In this document: positions 45,385 through 58,129 of the stretch, one piece after another | Numbering within the stretch: position 1 is the stretch's first letter | Layout: every line of letters starts with the position of its first letter | DNA from: Paraspadella gotoi | Lineage: Eukaryota; Chaetognatha | Reading direction: 5' to 3' | DNA: 64,000 nucleotides | NCBI GenBank assembly: GCA_051294375.1 | Contig: CM119265.1 | Span: forward strand, 25,255,132 to 25,319,131 | Position numbers and translations under genes: made by a program | Notes under the pieces: generated by a model | The model's database searches: none | Told to the model about the DNA's origin: nothing | The model's input: the letters and a program-made list of their open reading frames with translations, nothing else

Positions 45385-45420
<36 letters not shown>
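45194..45420. repeat. Inverted pair of microsatellites: (CT)n then (GA)n
   Basis: CT tract 45194-45266 and GA tracts 45319-45370 and 45391-45420, separated by about 52 bases of unique sequence; the pair could fold into a long hairpin. Confidence 0.95.
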
Positions 45421-45424
<4 letters not shown>

Positions 45425-45908
45425 GCGTGCAATTTTTTGCCGTGAATTGAATAGAAACCAGTTTTAATCAGCGTCGACTGTGTAATTTTTAGATTGATTC
45501 GTTCTTATACAGTTGGAAATGCGTTGCTAATTTTTCTATTTACTTTTCGAAGTATTTATTCCAGACATTTCGTGTTTTAATTCCTTTAAAAAAAATATCC
45601 AAGATTTAATGTTGATGAATGCGGGAAATGGCCGACTTGCTTTTTTTTTGTTCTTGTTTACGTTTTTTTTTTATTGTTTCTTTTTCTCGTTTTGTTTTTT
45701 GGACGAATTCGATTTTTTTCCTTCTCGTGTCAAGTCGATTGTCATGCGACGATGCGATGGAGGAGGAGAAGGAGGAGGTGGAGGAAGATGAAGAGGAAGA
45801 GGAGGTGGCGAGAGAGAGAGGATGAGCGGTCGGGAAGAAGGAGAGCTGCGTGTAAGTAGGATAACCGGTCCAGACGCAGAGAAATCCAGTAGCTTTAACT
45901 TACCTCTC

Positions 45909-45913
<5 letters not shown>

Positions 45914-45952
<39 letters not shown>
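45914..45952. repeat. (GA)n microsatellite
   Basis: About 19 GA units. Confidence 0.95.
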
Positions 45953-45955
<3 letters not shown>

Positions 45956-48900
45956 GCTGCTGAAACGTTATTAATCTCGCGGGATCGGGTTTTCCTTTTT
46001 AAAAAAAAAATCATTTTCCGGTTATTTTTATTTTGTATGCGTGTTTTTGTTTTCATTATTTAGTGATTTATGAAATAAAAAGGACTTAAATTTAAAAGTC
46101 TTCCGACTTTATTTATTATTTCGGTTCCCGACTCAAATTATTTTCTGTAACGAAGGGAAAACTGTGAATTGAAGTGTTTTTTTTTATTTTAAAAGAGATG
46201 AACTCGAAACTGGAGAGGTTAACAAATTGATTCGCTATGTCTGTCTCTCTTTTTCTCGTTACTGGATGACTGTTTCCAAGTTTCTTTTTCTTTTCTTTAT
46301 TTTTCTTTCTTTCTCTCAGATTAATTAACCCTTAATTCACTTAAGATCAAGAGAGATGTACGAGCGAAACTCTTTGAGTAGGATCCTTAAAAATCCCGCA
46401 TCAGATAGAAACGTGAAAAAAAAAGAGTCATCTATTTCACGCTGGGAAATTTAAAGCATAGGACGATCGCTCTGACAAAACTCGCACTTTTTAAGTCACG
46501 ATTTCCATTCACTCTTTTCTTTAATCTTTCGTTAACGTTCGCTAATTGTGAAAAAAAAAAGGCAATTACGTGCTTTCATCGCTTTTTCCCCCATTAGTTC
46601 GATACATTAAGGTTGTCGTCGTTGTCGTCGTCGTATTGGCTGTCGCTGAGCAGCTGGAACGTTCGTTATTGTACCAGGAGCTAAAATTTTAAGAATTTAA
46701 AGCCTCTACTTACGTACATGATATAATTTGTTAGAAATTAAAAGTTTTTTTGTGCCAACTAACAATTGTAAAAACTTTTACATAAAATTTGGATAGAAAA
46801 GCTTTTTTTTCTGGCGAATGATGCTTCAAACCAACTGTTTTTTTTTATATACTACCTCTTGTCGAGAGACACAGAGGGTCCAAAGTTTGAAGAGCCGAGA
46901 TAAATTCTGGTTAATTTTTCGGCTAAATTAAAAAGGAAGACTCGTTAGTTTCTGAAAATAGAATCTGCTCATCAGTAAATTACGATAATTGACTAATAAT
47001 CGTTAAAAAAAACCTGATAGTGAAAATAAAAAATCGGTGACTACTAATTTATAAATTAATTTATGATTTTATCATGAAGTTTGATAGAGACACTCTACTC
47101 TTAAATGCATAGGAACTTCACCCACCTAATCTTAAAAACCTATCACTGCTAATCTAATTAAATAAAATCCTGCTATGACAAGAACAAAAAATGAAGGCAC
47201 TTTAGAGGAAGACGTGATGGCATGTAACTGATTTAAATCAAAACAGAGAATGTACAATTTGATTCACTTGTTAAAAAAAAAAAAAAATTATGGTCTTATT
47301 TTTAAAATTTTCTCATGCTCTTCTTACTTTTTTGAAAGAATACACCAAAATACTTTTTGTTTGCTCCGAAATTTTCTCATTCGCATCTTACTTCTGCTGC
47401 CACCGAGCGTTTGAAGCTAAACTGTCAATGAAAAAAAAGAACAGTTTCGTTTCAAATACAGTTGTATTACAAAAAGATTATCAATAAATGCATTAATGAC
47501 AAAATATTTTTTAGCTTGAATAATGTAGTACATAATGTCTGTCTCGCGTCTAAAACGATAACAAAATTTTAACACGTCATAATTTTTATGAAAGTTAATG
47601 AGAAATTTTAGTTTTTGAAAAAATCTGGCTCAGGATCAGAGGATGAGGATAAATAACATCTTTTAGCAAACAACGTTGGATCTGCCCACGATAATTTACC
47701 ACCGAGATACAATCAGAATAGGTCAAGGTAAATCTTTACTTTTTTGGTTATTAATTAATTTTTAAAATGTATTTTTTAGTTTTTTTTTAAATTTCCGTGT
47801 TCATGATAACAAAATAATGACAAATAAAATATAAAAAGGAAAAAAAAGTATCAGTGAATAACTTCGAACCTTCCCGTGATAATTAAGCACATCAGCTAAC
47901 AAGTCATGTAAATAACGATTCGTTTACCTTTTACATTTTATTATGATCAATAAAGCGTAATGTAAATTCAAAATTCCCCTTGAATTCGGACGGACGGACG
48001 GATGGACGTACGGACGTTTCGGCGACGATCCCGCCACTTGACTTACCCCACCTGACAGCTTTACTTACCTTAGCATCGATATCCGATTCCTTTATCCGAT
48101 CACGTTCACTTCTCTCGACCCACCATCCTCACCTCATTCGCTCGAATCTTATCACATCCATCTCTTTCACCAGCCTCCTGTGAGCCTTCACCCTCTCCCT
48201 CTTTCACCAACTCACGGTGAACTCACCCCTGGTTTCAACGAGGCTTAAAAAGAGCCATCACGATTTATGGGTGACATGCGCGAAGGTCGTAAAGAAAGTG
48301 GACTCGCAGATTTCCTCCCGTTTTTTTTTTATCCATGGTGAGGCATCGCTCCAGGAAGCTTTTCATATGATTTGGTTATAAAATGCATATATTATATTTT
48401 TCTTAACACTAACTTGCCTTAAGAAAAAAATACGAGATTTAATTGCATTGATACTTTGTGGAATGAAGGGACAAATAAGAAAAAAACACTTATTATCCAT
48501 TTACAAGTTAATAAAATTTAAAAAAATATAGAAAAATCCACCTATTTGCCGCCGCATCATACCAACTTAACCTCGGCCCATGTTTTTATATGCAGCAAAA
48601 TCTGAGCGACTGCATCCCTCCAAGTTTTTAAAATCTTTTTTTTAAGACTAAATTATTGCAATTTCGAATTGCCATGGCGCCATCTAATGGAGTCTTGGGA
48701 ACAACATAAATCAGAATCTTCAATATTGCTTTTTTCAATAGATGATTGTTGCTGATGATGTTTTAAGCTGTATATATATATATATCGCTAGCATTGTCAG
48801 CAAAAAGTGTTAAAAAGTGACGCGCTGCATTCAACTTCATTTTTCGTTTCCTCTTTTTTTTTCTCCTTCTCCCGTCGATGCTTTGATTTTTTATGCAAAG

Positions 48901-48960
48901 CGATGGGAACCAGGTTTTTCCTTTGAACTTGACGGCCTCTTACGCTTCTTGGATACAAGA
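45953..48960. other. No gene seen
   Basis: AT-rich sequence with a GTCGTCGTTGTCG patch at 46615-46632 and GACGGACGGACGG at 47988-48000. No exon, RNA gene or clear element recognised. Confidence 0.5.
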
Positions 48961-48961
48961 T

Positions 48962-49052
48962 CCAGTTTGCGAGATTATAACATCCGGGTTAAGATTATAA
49001 GATAGGGGTCGAGATTATAAGATCCGGGTTTAGATTATAAGATCCTGGTTGC
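48962..49052. repeat. Tandem repeat of about 23 bases (GATTATAAGATCCGGGTT)
   Basis: Four units of GAGATTATAAGATCCGGGTT with small changes. Confidence 0.9.
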
Positions 49053-49794
49053 GAAATTACCTGTCAAAAAAAAAACAAAAACAAATTATACAAGAAAAAA
49101 AAAACTTTTCACGAGAATATTTTTTTCGTCTTCTTTTTAAAAACCCGTTTCAAAATTTCACTTTCTACTTTGTCTCCTTTTCATTTCTAAGAAAAGCTCC
49201 CGAGTCAGTTTTGTTGTCTCTAGACGGTTCAATTTAAATTTTTCATTCTCTCATTTCTTTATGTCTCTTTTTTTCTATTCCCCTACCCCCTCATTTTTTC
49301 CCCAACGATTCTTTACACGATTTTCTCTTCCTTTTCCTCCTTCCCTCCTTCTTTCCTCCCTTTCTCTCTCTCGTTTTCCCCCCTTCTCCTTCTCCCTTTC
49401 CTCCCCCTTCTTTTCCTCTACTTCCGGTTTTTCCCGCGGCGCGCTCGAGCGTCAATTGCAACTGCCGAGGACGATGGTCGCCGTTTCCTTCAACGACCTA
49501 CTTTTCCTTGAAATGACAGTCTTTTGTTCCATTTCCCCACACACGAACTCGAAAATCGTAAGGTTTGTGTGTGTGTCATTGTCGCCGAGTCGTGATTGAA
49601 CCGACGCGCTGTTAAGAAGAGACCTTAAACGTAATGGTAATGTTTGAAAATGTTATTACTAGATATTAACTAAGAGGACGAGGGAGTTTCGATGATATTG
49701 TTTATGCTTTATCGTTTTACGTAAAGTCGAGAACATGGCGATGAATGAATCACATTTACATTTACATTTACATTTACTTTTATTGTATTTTTGT

Positions 49795-49798
<4 letters not shown>

Positions 49799-49867
<69 letters not shown>
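49799..49867. repeat. (CT)n microsatellite, preceded by (ACATTT)n
   Basis: About 34 CT units. Four ACATTT units lie just upstream at 49751-49776. Confidence 0.97.
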
Positions 49868-49871
<4 letters not shown>

Positions 49872-50435
49872 CTCTTTTTCTGCCAACAGAATATCTTCTC
49901 CCCAGAGGTAAGGGAACCCCAAGGTAGATAAGTATTAAACTTTGACGGATGAAAAACCAAAGTTAAGCTTCTTCATTTTCCATCGCAAAGTTAAAAGCTA
50001 AAAAAGAAAAAAAATTGAGATCGCTTCGTTTCATCTACCGAAACGACCTTTGTGCGTAGAGAATTAGTTAGTTTTAAAATCATCAGCATTCTAATGAGAA
50101 GTCCTTGGGATAAAAAAATTTAAACTACTTAACATTGGACAACTTAACTTAACTTAATATTAAAATAATAAGTGTTCTTTTCCTGCAAAGTTGCCATGAA
50201 TTCATTGCGTTTTAATCCTGAACTAAATTAAATGGTAACAACATGTCGCTAGTTCTTATGAAATTTTTTTTTTCGAACTAGGAAAAGTGGATTTGCCATC
50301 TCTGTCTCTCTCTCTATCTCTCTCTCTCACTCTCACTCTCTCTCTCAGAAAAAGAATAAAACTGGAAAATGTGAGTCGTCGCAGCTGAAAACTCAACTCT
50401 TTCCATCTCGGATCTTCGTCGACGAAAAAAAAATT

Positions 50436-50808
50436 NNNNNNNNNNNNNNNNNNNNNNNNNNNNNNNNNNNNNNNNNNNNNNNNNNNNNNNNNNNNNNNNN
50501 NNNNNNNNNNNNNNNNNNNNNNNNNNNNNNNNNNNNNNNNNNNNNNNNNNNNNNNNNNNNNNNNNNNNNNNNNNNNNNNNNNNNNNNNNNNNNNNNNNNN
50601 NNNNNNNNNNNNNNNNNNNNNNNNNNNNNNNNNNNNNNNNNNNNNNNNNNNNNNNNNNNNNNNNNNNNNNNNNNNNNNNNNNNNNNNNNNNNNNNNNNNN
50701 NNNNNNNNNNNNNNNNNNNNNNNNNNNNNNNNNNNNNNNNNNNNNNNNNNNNNNNNNNNNNNNNNNNNNNNNNNNNNNNNNNNNNNNNNNNNNNNNNNNN
50801 NNNNNNNN
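50436..50808. other. Assembly gap (373 N)
   Basis: Run of N immediately before a G-rich minisatellite, which is probably its cause. Confidence 0.99.
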
Positions 50809-51335
50809 AAGAAGGGGGATGGTGGGTGTCGAGGGGGGAGAGAGAGGAGGGAGGGGGGCTCGGGGGGGTTGAGGGGTGGAGAGAGGAAGGGGATGGAGCG
50901 GGAATGTGAGGGGGGTGAGAGAAGAGAAGGAGGGTGGGTGGTGAGTGGGGGGAGGAGAAGAAGGGGGAATGGTGGGGTGAGGGGGGGGAGAGCTAGGAAG
51001 GGGATTGGTGGGGTGGAGGGGGAGAGAGGAAGGGGATGGTTGGGGTGGAGGGGGGTGGTAGGAGAGAAAGGAGGATGGTTGGGGTTTGAGGGGGAGAGAG
51101 GAAGGGATGGTGGGCGTGAGGGGGGAGAGAGGAAGGGGGAATGGGGGGTTGAGGGGGAGAGAGAAGGGGATGGTGGGGGTGAGGGGGGAGAGAGAAGGGG
51201 ATGGTGGGGTGAGGGGGAGAGAGGAAGGGGGGATGCGTGGGGTGATGGGGGGAGAGAGGAGGGGTGATGGGGGTGAGCGGGAGAGAAGGAAGGGGGATGG
51301 TGGGGGTGGAAGGAGGAGGGGTGATGGGAGGGATT
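50809..51335. repeat. G-rich minisatellite of about 32 bases (GGGATGGTGGGGGTGAGGGG)
   Basis: Tandem GGGATGGTGGGGTGAGGGG then GGAGAGAGGAAGG units with length variation. Strand-asymmetric (almost no C), with several G-runs that could form G-quadruplexes. The open frames across it are artefacts. Confidence 0.93.
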
Positions 51336-51482
51336 GAGATAGGGGGCCTCGTCTCCTTTTCTCCCGAAACTGAGTTTACAATTTTCAGAGTAGGTTCGCT
51401 CCTTAATTGATTTTGTCACCTACTCGTCACCGAGGTTGCGAAAACGCCAAGTTGCAACATAAGCAAAATTCTATGCAAACTT

Positions 51483-51541
51483 CTATTCTATTCTATTCTA
51501 TTCTATTTTTCTATTCTATTCTATATTCTATTCTATTCTAA
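51483..51541. repeat. (TTCTA)n microsatellite
   Basis: About eleven TTCTA units with two interruptions. Confidence 0.95.
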
Positions 51542-51968
51542 GCAAAATTCTCCAACGACGACGACGTTTACTGCGAAATCTTGGGACAGAAGTCGATAAC
51601 GTGAATTAACGAAAAACACTGTGGCTACTGACTTTAATAGTACTGGACTTTAATTCATAATTGTTAGTAACTGTCACGTAATAAAATCCGGTAACAAGTC
51701 TCACCTTTCACGGGACGATAAAATGAACTCCTCTTTCTAGGTTATTTCATAACTCCCCCTATTGCTTGTAATTATTGTTTTATTTTATCTATATGTTAAA
51801 ATGTATATATTTACAATTTTACTTTTTGTTGAATCGTCCATTCGCCGACGGACATTTATAGCGACGGACGAAAACAAAAGGGACGGCGACGAAATGTTTT
51901 CACAAACACGAAGCGACGCCTCTCGGCGGAAACGAGTTCGTGAGTGGGAAGAACATAGAAAAAAAAAA

Positions 51969-52129
51969 NNNNNNNNNNNNNNNNNNNNNNNNNNNNNNNN
52001 NNNNNNNNNNNNNNNNNNNNNNNNNNNNNNNNNNNNNNNNNNNNNNNNNNNNNNNNNNNNNNNNNNNNNNNNNNNNNNNNNNNNNNNNNNNNNNNNNNNN
52101 NNNNNNNNNNNNNNNNNNNNNNNNNNNNN
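51969..52129. other. Assembly gap (161 N)
   Basis: Run of N preceding a GA tract. Confidence 0.99.
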
Positions 52130-52565
52130 AGAGAGCGAGAGAGAGACTCAAAACAGAGGAACGAAGGAAAGAGAGAAAAGGAGGGAAATAAATATAGCGA
52201 GAGAAACAGAGAAACAGATGGAAGAAACATTTAATGTTTTTGTGGCGACTTAAAATTGGAAAAAAATTTGTTAATGGTTAGAAATTAAAAGAAATTAATA
52301 AAAAAAAGAAAAAAAAAGAAAAGAAGACGACAGGTGCAAAACGACCATCGCCTCCTGCTCCTCCCACACCTGCCTCCGGCACCTGCATCCACCTGTCGCC
52401 AGTGGACCGAGAAAAATACGATAAGATGATTTTTTTTTCTTCCGATTTTCTTTGTTTATTTCGACGACGACGACGACGACGATGATAAAATAGGAAACAA
52501 CAAAACAGTCTCAACCAGGAATTGAGTGACAAAAACTTGTCGGACTGATAAGGAAGTCAATCAAT

Positions 52566-52634
52566 TGGTCGGTCTAACTGTCGGTCTAACTGTCGGTCTA
52601 ACTGTCGGTCTAACTGTCGGTCTGACTGTCGGTT
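52566..52634. repeat. 12-base tandem repeat (GGTCTAACTGTC)
   Basis: Five to six units of GGTCTAACTGTC. Confidence 0.95.
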
Positions 52635-52639
52635 GAGTT

Positions 52640-53815
52640 TTCAGTCGGGTTAATTGATCTCTTAGTTTCTTGACGATTAGTGCAGTTAGAAAGGATAATC
52701 TGGACTCACCTGCCACAGAAGTTAATCACTGTCTTACGGTGATTGGATAGTTGGAAAATAAACTACGCCAAAAAAAAAGACTAATGATAATCATAACGAA
52801 ATTTAATTTCTTTTGGGTTATGAATAAGCCTCAGCAAAAAAAAGAAGAAATTCTCACATATTCTCACATATCCTCCAACCTGTAAGAAGCCGTTTTATAA
52901 GCCAACATCCCTGTAACCGGGCAATCGGCCTCATAAATTACCGGGCGTCGTTCCTAACGAGTTCCCGAAGACTCGACCGTCTTTTTTCTTTCTTTTTTTT
53001 CGTCAAAGAAGAAAAACAAATAAAAGTCTAAAGAATAACGAGCAGAACCGCAGACCGGTGAGACGGTAAGTCGTGTGAGTGGAAGGCGTCGGAGGGCGCT
53101 GCCGGTATAAGACTGTGGCGTCGGAGTATAATGGCTATGCCGCTGTAAAAAGAGTAAAAAGAGTTTGATGCCGAAGTAAGAGGTGAGGTGGGGTGAGGTG
53201 AGGTAAGAGGGTGAGACTAGTGTAAAAATCAGACGCTTTCTAAAGACAAAGGCGCACGGACAAAAAAATGCTGTCAAAAAAAGATGGCGTAGTTATTATT
53301 TAAGTAGAAATATCGGCGTATTAAATGGGGGGCTGTCGTTTGAAAAATGAGGCGTGGGCGACTCCAAGGCGGCGTCGTCAATCGTCACGCGGGGGGGGGG
53401 AGGTGTGGTGGGGGAGTGTGGGAGGGAGAGGAGGGGTAAGTTCGAAGAAGTCACTCGACGATAGTTTGACGAAGGGACGTCGAATTCCGAATGAACGCCG
53501 CGAGAACTAAACTAAAATATGAAGGAACCAGATATCAGGAAGGTTGCCATGGAAATGGATAAACAATTCGATAAGGATTGGCTCTATCAAGACGTAACGC
53601 GTGTCGAGAAATAATAGGTAATGCTTGAAGTTTAAAAATTGTCTACGCCGAGATCCAGAATGGCGCCGCGAGAGGGAGTCACCATCTGACGGCACGAGAC
53701 GCTTTTTTATTCCCGGCGCCGGAAATTGGAAAGTCATTTCCGGTTTCGTGATGATTGATTCTCGTTCGGACGTCGAGGAACTTTGGGCGACTTTATGTTT
53801 TTTTTGTTTTTCGTT
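52640..53815. other. No gene seen
   Basis: Mixed composition with a GC-richer patch (53060-53470) and a GGTGAGGTGGGGTGAGG patch. No exon assigned. Confidence 0.5.
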
Positions 53816-53873
53816 TCATTCATTCATTCATTCATTCGTTCATTCATTCATTCATTCATTTTATTTATTTATT

Positions 53874-53913
<40 letters not shown>

Positions 53914-53940
53914 TTTTATTTATTTATTTATTTATTTATT

Positions 53941-53975
<35 letters not shown>

Positions 53976-54090
53976 CTTATTTATTATTTACTTATTATTT
54001 ATTTACTTATTTATTTATTTATTTATTTTCATTATTTTTTATTTTTATTATTCATTCATTCATTCATTCATTCATTCATTTTTATTTTTA
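53816..54090. repeat. (ATTC)n - (ATTT)n - (ATTC)n compound microsatellite
   Basis: TTCATTCATT units at 53816-53858, TTTATTTATT units to about 54028, then ATTC units again at 54050-54078. Confidence 0.97.
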
Positions 54091-54600
54091 TTTTTCTTTC
54101 CTTTACTTTTTCTTTTTCTTTCCTTCTTTTATCTCTTTCCTTTCGTCCCTCTCTTTTCTCCCTTTTCTTTCCTTCTTTTATCTCTTTCCTTTCCTCCTTC
54201 TTTTCTCCCATTTTTCCTTCTTTTATTTTTCTCCTTTCCTCCTTCTTTTCTCTTTTTTTTCCCTTCTTTATCTCTTTCCTTTCCTCCCTTTCCTCCCCTT
54301 TCTTTCCTTCTTCTACCTCATTTCCTCCTTCTTTTCTCTCTTTTCTTTTATTCTTTTATCTCTTTCCTTTTCTCCTTCTTCTTTTCTCCCTTTTCTTTCC
54401 TTCTTTTATCTCTTTCCTATCCTCATTATTCTTTTCTCCCTTTTCTTTCCTTCTTTTCTTTCTTTCCTTTGCTCCTTCTTCTTTTCTCCCTTTTCTTTCC
54501 TTCTTTTATCTCTTTCCTTTCCTCCCTCTCTTTTCTCCCTTTTCTTTTCTTCTTTTATCCTTTTCCTTTCCTCCTTCTTCTCTTCTCCCTCCGCTCATTT
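54091..54600. repeat. Pyrimidine-rich tandem array (CTTTTATCTCTTTCCTTTCC)
   Basis: Recurrent blocks of TTCTTTTATCTCTTTCC and TCCTTCTTCTTTTCTCCC about 50-60 bases long. The long plus-strand frame over this and the previous array is low complexity, not a gene. Confidence 0.9.
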
Positions 54601-54846
54601 TTCATCCGTTCGTCGGCCTCTGCCTTCCGCCTCCGATCAATGGCGTATTGACGACGTCTCGAGTCTCTCGGTTGCTGTTGTACTTGCTGTTGTTGTTGCT
54701 GTTGTTGTTGATGTTGTCGTATTTTCAAGTTGCGTCGGTAGATGGTTCTTCCAATTTTTTTAAGCGTATTTAATAAGAACGAATCACAACAGAATATTTA
54801 TACACACATTTTGGCACTATTTGATAAATCCCTAAAATTATTTTTT

Positions 54847-54856
54847 TAAAAAAATG
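54847..54856 (-). terminator. Pol III terminator of tRNA-Asp
   Basis: T-run on the minus strand beginning about five bases after the tRNA 3' end (TTCATTTTTTT). Confidence 0.75.
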
Positions 54857-54859
54857 AAG

Positions 54860-54931
54860 CTCCCCGGCGGGGAATCGAACCCCGGTCTCTCGCGTGACAG
54901 GCGAGGATACTCACCACTATACTACCGAGGA
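54860..54931 (-). tRNA. tRNA-Asp (anticodon GTC)
   Basis: The minus strand folds as a 72-base cloverleaf. Acceptor stem TCCTCGG pairs with CCGGGGA (one T-G pair), with G as discriminator. D-arm: TAGTATAGTGGTGAGTA (A box). Anticodon arm: CCTCGCCTGTCACGCGAGA with loop CTGTCAC, giving anticodon GTC. T-arm: CCGGGGTTCGATTCCCCG (B box GGTTCGATTCC). A run of seven Ts a few bases downstream can end pol III transcription. No intron. It is nearly identical to the canonical metazoan tRNA-Asp, so it is probably functional. Confidence 0.97.
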
Positions 54932-55240
54932 CCTTGCTTAAAGTGCTAAGATTCCCCCGTAGGGACTACCTCACTTTCAAAGCTGTCTTCGTCATCAGAC
55001 AACATTCCTTAATTCATGATCATTATACTTGATCATCAACCCTAATTGTTAACCTAAACTTTAAACTTAAACTTTAAACTATCAACCTTAATTCTTATTT
55101 AAATTCCTAACATAATCATTAACCCTTATCTTTCATCAAATCCCTTTCCTCTATCCCCGACCCAATTTTTCAAAAACCTCAAAACTAATTTAATCAAAAA
55201 AATTTGACCGGAAATGGGACGCTTTAAGCAAATATGGCCC
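54932..55240. mobile_element. TIR-like element abutting the tRNA gene (diverged copy 4)
   Basis: Left end CCTTGCTTAAAGTGC ... CCCC; right end GGGACGCTTTAAGCAAATATGG contains the reverse complement of TTGCTTAAAG. The interior has the same CCTAATTGTTAACC / TTCATCAAATCCC decay as other copies. End match is partial. The element starts at the first base upstream of the tRNA. Confidence 0.35.
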
Positions 55241-55879
55241 TCTTTTTGCTTCTCTTTTGGTTCCATTGGAAAAGAAACTCGATTTTTAATGACTTGCTTC
55301 GCCAAGTTGTGTATACGACTCCAGAGGCGCCAAGACCTCGATCCGAGGTGCCTAGACCTCGAATGGGAGGTGCCGAGACTTGGAGACTGAAGGTGCCGAG
55401 GCGCTAATTAAGGGCGCCGGTCTCTAGAGCCGAGAAAAAGATCGAGGAGGCAAAGAAGAAAAAAAAAGGAAAAAGGAAGAAAGAGAATAAAAAAAACAAA
55501 AAAAAAAAGGAAAAGAGAAAATCTCGAACGAGGAATCGACGCCTCGAGATTTTAAAGGCGTCGAACTTTTCTTCTCGCCAGCACAGTTGTTTGACTCGTG
55601 GCGGAATTCCACAGTGGTTTATTCGCAATGTGATTGCATTGCAGAGAAAATTTATATCAATGTTTTTGAAAAAAAAAAGAAACACTAAAACGAAACAAAT
55701 ACTGTTTTTTAGTCTTTCGCTTTCCTCTTTTTATTTTTAGAAATATTTAATTATATTTTCTTGGTTATATTTAGATGTCTAAACTATAAAATGACCGGAT
55801 CTGACATTATCATCTCAACCAACAGCGAATGATGTTGATCTTTGGTGTTGGACCTTGATGATGTTCTCGTTCTCGTCGT

Positions 55880-56215
55880 CGTTGTCTCGCGTTTCGTCGT
55901 CGTCGTCTTCGTTGTAGTCGTCGTCGTCATCGTCGTCGTCAGTTTCGTCGTCATCGTCGTCGTCATCAACGTCGTCGTCGTCTCGTCGCTGCGTCGTCGT
56001 TGTCGTCGTCGTTGTCGTCGTCATCGTCGTCTTCGTTGTAGTCGTCGTCGTCATCGTCGTCGTCAGCTTCGTCGTCATCGTCGTCGTCATCAACGTCGTC
56101 GTCGACCTCCTCGTCTGCCGTCGTCGTTGTCGTCGTCGTTGGTCGTCGTCATCGTCGTCGTCAGCTTCGTCGTCATCGTCGTCGTCGTCATCGTCGTCGT
56201 CGTCGACCCCATCGT
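55880..56215. repeat. (CGT)n / CGTCGTCAT array
   Basis: Long trinucleotide array with higher-order blocks (TTCGTTGTAGTCGTCGTCG occurs twice). Encodes Asp/Thr/Val runs in every frame; not a gene. Confidence 0.95.
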
Positions 56216-56833
56216 CGTCCTCATCTTCCCTGCGTCTCCTGAGAGTCGCAATGTTTTTTGTCAAGGTTTATGGCAGAATTAAAATTGACAACAAAATTTT
56301 TATTCTTTGTTTGTTTTTTTCTGTCGCGTCGTTTTCTCTTGATAATATTACGTATTCTTTATCATACTCTAATTCATTCAGTCTTTTTATTTTGAATTTA
56401 TTCATTCACTCGATTTTCCTTTATAGAATTAAAACACTCGTTCATTTAATCAGTCATCCATACATTAATTCAGTTATTCAGTCATTCTTTATTCATTCAT
56501 TCATTCATTTGTTTAAATAATTAATTAATTAATTTATTTATTAAATAAATAATTAATTCATGCATTAATGAATTTTTTTATTCTTTCATTCATTTGGTCA
56601 TTCATTTATTCATACATTCATGCATGAATTCATTGATTCATTCTTTCATTCTTTCATTCATTCTCCAATTCAATTATACATTCTTCCTCAAAGGGTACTT
56701 CATTGCGGTTCAGCCAACCGAACCATCCTCGCGCCAACTTCGTCTCCGAGGGGAAAGATGCGCTTTTTTTTATCCGAATCTAATTTGCATAGTCACCTGT
56801 GGATGACGCGTCGAATGCCATTAATCTCCTTTC

Positions 56834-56943
<110 letters not shown>

Positions 56944-57144
56944 ACAATGATATTCATGAGAAAAAAAAAGCCGGGAGAAAAACACGAAATAAAGATAACA
57001 TTCAAGCGACAACAGTTTTCCAATCTGCATCCTTAGAGTAAAGTTTGAGGCGCTCAACGAAACATTTAAAAGGAGGAGAACAACGCGGGGGCAACAATAA
57101 AGTATATAAAATATATACAACTACATACAGTTAAAACAACTATT

Positions 57145-57268
57145 GAAACCATATGCCATCTCATTGATAGTGAAGCCAGGTGCTCTTGAAATGAATGAAC
57201 TTGATTGTGAAGGAATCTTGATTGAAAACTTACGGGGTCCTGCTATTTCATTATCTTGTAAGAGTCAG
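57145..57268 (+). repeat. Dispersed repeat shared with 27095-27220
   Basis: Collinear with 27095-27220 (roughly two bases in three identical), including AATCTTGATTGAAA and CCTGCTATTTCATTATCTTG. Confidence 0.6.
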
Positions 57269-57354
57269 GATTGCTTATCTCCTAAATGAATGTATAAATT
57301 TATATTTGTTGTATCAATTTCATAAAAGAACAAAACTTGAAAATGGATATATGC

Positions 57355-57492
57355 ACCCTGGCACCCTGGCCTGGCGTCTTCCGCGGGCAGCCTCGCTCGG
57401 CGCCCTTACCTGACACTCTGGCATGGGTCCCTGACCTGACACCCTTGTAAGCCGCAATCGCCTGGCGCTTTCACCTGGCGCCCTCGCCGCCT
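57355..57492. repeat. Decayed CCTGGCGCCC array
   Basis: Degenerate units of about 15 bases (GCACCCTGG, CCTGGCGTC, ACCTGACACCC, CACCTGGCGCCC). Confidence 0.6.
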
Positions 57493-57584
57493 GAAAGAGC
57501 AAGACGGAGTTTGTCTTTTTATTCAAGGTCGCTTCCATTTCTGGGCGGAAGAAAAGAAAAGGAGCAGATAATGGGGAAGATGAC

Positions 57585-57632
57585 GACGAAGACGACGACG
57601 ACGAAGGCGACGACGACGACGACGATGACGCA
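57585..57632. repeat. (GAC)n tract
   Basis: GACGACGAAGACGACG-type trinucleotide repeat. Confidence 0.9.
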
Positions 57633-58129
57633 TGTCGAAATTGCAACTTCGCGGAGTTGGAAAATTGATTAGAAAATAAACGTAAAACTATACAAAAAAT
57701 ATCAATGTTCATTTTGTAAAATAAAAAGTTTATAAAAATAAACAATTTATAAAAAGATTTTTAAATTTCAAGTTTAAATTAATACGTTCAGACGCGAATA
57801 ATAAATTATTTTACATCGACAACTTAATTCAATGAGAACAAAATAACAAGTTCGACGTTATATGTAAAATCGGAAGGACAATCAAGAAAACTAAAAACTC
57901 CCCGACGACGACGATGGCGACGACGATGGCGACGACGATGACGACAACTTACGATGATCACATTATTCACTTTGTCGATAGGTTCTCTTTCTCGCAAATG
58001 CGACAACAACAACAACAACAACACCGAGAATCCGTCTTTCCCCTTCTCTTTTTTCTTTCCGCTTGATCACCGTCTTCGCTTTCTCCTCCTCTGAATGTTC
58101 ATGAGCGAATTTAAGGCTCTGGAAATTAG

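Noticed and set aside
50256-51419. 387-residue Pro/Ser-rich frame on the minus strand
   Set aside because: It crosses a 373-N gap and a G-rich minisatellite; there is no real protein sequence.
53625-54773. 382-residue hydrophobic Phe/Leu/Ser frame
   Set aside because: It is a translation of ATTT, ATTC and pyrimidine arrays; all three plus frames are open and low complexity.
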